This document shows, in pieces, positions 6,166 through 7,416 of a stretch of 7,416 nt of DNA (the stretch's first letter is position 1; each line of letters starts with the position of its first letter). The position numbers and the translations under genes are program-made. The notes under the pieces are model-generated. The model was not told the origin of the DNA and did no database searches. It saw only the letters and a list, made by a program, of their open reading frames with translations. Source of the stretch: Geobacteraceae bacterium (GTDB lineage: Bacteria; Desulfobacterota; Desulfuromonadia; Desulfuromonadales; Geopsychrobacteraceae); NCBI GenBank assembly GCA_027064785.1, contig JAMOPE010000380.1:1-7416 (forward strand), given 5' to 3'.

Positions 6166-6876
6166 CTATAAGGATTTTCCATTCAGCTGTTTATGGTGAT
6201 TGGAACAGGTCAAGCTAAGAGAAAAAATGCTCCCCTCCCGAATAAAAATTCCCTTCTGAACCAGCCCACCGGCAAGCTGCTCGGCCTGTTCATTCAGGAC
6301 TGCAATGTTTTTATTTTTCCCCGTCAGAAATTCATTGTAAAAACGATAGCCTGCGGCAAAAAGAGGAAGATTCATCTCAAGATGCCCGGCAAAAGATTCT
6401 GCGGAAAAGTCTCCAATTCCCGACCAGGCCAGATGGAGGGGAACGTCTTGCGGGAAGTCCTTGCCACCATTCTTTGCGATCTCTGCCAAATCAAAATCTG
6501 ATTTGAATTGACCTTTCAGACTGACATGGGTTTTCAATTGAAGAGGTTGCAACGGCACGATTTTCCCAACATCTTCTGCCAGTGCCGAACCGGGTGTCAG
6601 GGTTGAAAACATATCGACTCCCCAGACATAATGACGAATCAGGTGGTGTAATCGCGTCAGCTCCCGGCCACCAACCAGCACAGCGGTCTCTGCCTCGGCA
6701 GTAAACAGACTACGCCGGTAACTCTCAACTTTAAGGCGAATTGTCGCAGGAAGAACACGGTTAATCGCTGCAACTTCAAGATTGAAATACTTTTCAGCCT
6801 GCAGGCTGCAATACCAGGTCACCCCGAATAAAACCGCTAAAGAAAACAGCAATAGGGGAGTGAGAAACTTTTTCAT
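6166..6876 (-). CDS. Membrane-anchored YdgA/DUF945-like protein
   Basis: 236 residues. An uncleaved signal anchor or signal peptide (about 4-22, after MKK) leads into a probable periplasmic domain. Features that recall the YdgA/DUF945 family are the aromatic residues after the anchor, the YRRSLFTAEAET stretch (53-64; the family has a YxRGxFxS-type motif), the alternating beta-like segments in the middle and the C-terminal ending QLNGKSL (230-236; the family often ends in LNGKPL). Against it, the protein is about half the length of E. coli YdgA and the family's HGP motif is not present. The assignment is therefore tentative and the function unknown. Its ATG overlaps the stop of the upstream pseudouridine synthase gene as ATGA, so the two are very likely cotranscribed and translationally coupled. 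Confidence 0.8.
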   Translation of the reverse strand: MKKFLTPLLLFSLAVLFGVTWYCSLQAEKYFNLEVAAINRVLPATIRLKVESYRRSLFTAEAETAVLVGGRELTRLHHLIRHYVWGVDMFSTLTPGSALAEDVGKIVPLQPLQLKTHVSLKGQFKSDFDLAEIAKNGGKDFPQDVPLHLAWSGIGDFSAESFAGHLEMNLPLFAAGYRFYNEFLTGKNKNIAVLNEQAEQLAGGLVQKGIFIREGSIFSLSLTCSNHHKQLNGKSL

Positions 6877-7416
6877 AGCGGCACTTCAAGTCCAAGCTGG
6901 GGGAGAAAACGCGATAAATCTTTCGGCAGAGGACAGTTGATCTCAATTTTTTCCCGGCTGAAGGGATCAATAAAAGCTAAACGACGGCAATGGAGAAACA
7001 ACCGTGCCAGTTTGCGGGGTGTCAACCCATGGTAGCGACGATCACCATAGAGAGGGTGCCCGGCATCCGCAAGCTGACGCCGAATCTGGTGCTGGCGACC
7101 GGTATGGAGATGAATTTCGAGCAGTGAAACCGATTCGCTACTGATCAACGCCTGATATGTCGTCCGGGCAACCTTGATCTTTCCTTTGGCAGGAATATCG
7201 CTCAGCAGTTCACCACGCCCCTGTAGCTTGCCGCTGACCAGCGCGATATAGGTTTTTGTCACCGTCCCCGCCATAAACAGTTTACCCAGCTCAGAGCAGC
7301 TTTTCTTTCCCTTGCCGAACAGGACCGGGCCGGAGGTCTCAAGGTCGAGACGCTGAACCGGCGCAGCACGGAACTTATCTCCCCGCTGCTGCAGGAATGC
7401 CGCAACCCGATCGTTC
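6873..7416 (-). CDS. RluA-family pseudouridine synthase, N-terminus cut by window edge
   Basis: The frame is open from the right edge (first full codon 7415-7413) to TGA at 6875-6873, giving 180 visible residues; the start lies beyond the window. A methionine at 7274 is internal. The catalytic motif RLDLETSG is at fragment residues 22-29 with the nucleophilic Asp24 (codon 7346-7344), followed by VTKTYIALVSG (52-62), the GRQHQIR motif (106-112), GHPLYGDRRY and a C-terminal LHCRRLAFIDP. These enzymes isomerise uridine to pseudouridine in rRNA or tRNA in the cytoplasm. The residue before RLD is Gln where most members have His (HRLD). Substrate specificity (RluA, RluC/D or TruC type) cannot be assigned because the N-terminal region is missing. 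The downstream YdgA-like gene overlaps by 4 bp. Confidence 0.93.
   Translation of the reverse strand, partial: NDRVAAFLQQRGDKFRAAPVQRLDLETSGPVLFGKGKKSCSELGKLFMAGTVTKTYIALVSGKLQGRGELLSDIPAKGKIKVARTTYQALISSESVSLLEIHLHTGRQHQIRRQLADAGHPLYGDRRYHGLTPRKLARLFLHCRRLAFIDPFSREKIEINCPLPKDLSRFLPQLGLEVPL

Noticed and set aside
6988..7012. Sigma-54 promoter-like TGGCAC on the minus strand
   Set aside because: It has TGGCAC but TTTC where TTGC is required, and it lies inside the pseudouridine synthase gene. Other TGGCAC occurrences also lack the -12 element.

Overview
The window looks like ordinary chromosomal DNA from a Gram-negative bacterium with roughly balanced base composition. A Desulfuromonadales-type (Geobacter, Desulfuromonas, Pelobacter-like) deltaproteobacterium is the best guess. 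That guess rests on the style of the proteins: an NtrC-type two-component pair, a TatB-like protein with a long acidic tail, a compact quinolinate synthase and a small lipoprotein. It is inference, not a database result. No mobile element, CRISPR array, tRNA, rRNA or phage gene was seen.

Layout from left to right. Positions 1-849 (minus) hold the N-terminal 283 residues of a sigma-54-dependent response regulator that runs off the left edge. It overlaps by 4 bp the membrane histidine kinase gene at 846-2324 (minus), and a sigma-70-like promoter lies just upstream of the kinase. A minus-strand terminator at about 2418-2445 separates this pair from a two-gene tat operon, tatB-like then tatC (3621 to 2472, minus). 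A 209-bp intergenic region with back-to-back sigma-70-like promoters then leads rightward to nadA (3831-4748, plus).

After nadA, a strong bidirectional hairpin is shared with a convergent minus-strand gene pair: a 53-residue lipoprotein (5365-5204) followed by a 122-residue protein of unknown function (5172-4804, GTG start). Divergent from that pair is mntP, a manganese efflux pump (plus). Its start is best placed at TTG 5595 rather than ATG 5511. mntP converges, with only 7 bp between stop codons, on a minus-strand pair: the C-terminal part of an RluA-family pseudouridine synthase (running off the right edge) overlapped by 4 bp with a membrane-anchored YdgA/DUF945-like protein.

The functions are mostly housekeeping: signal transduction with sigma-54 activation, export of folded proteins, NAD biosynthesis, manganese homeostasis and RNA modification. 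There is no sign of an integrated new system. The least explained parts are the lipoprotein/122-residue pair, the DUF945-like protein, the repeats in the tat leader, and a Gly-to-Asp change in the GAFTGA loop of the response regulator.
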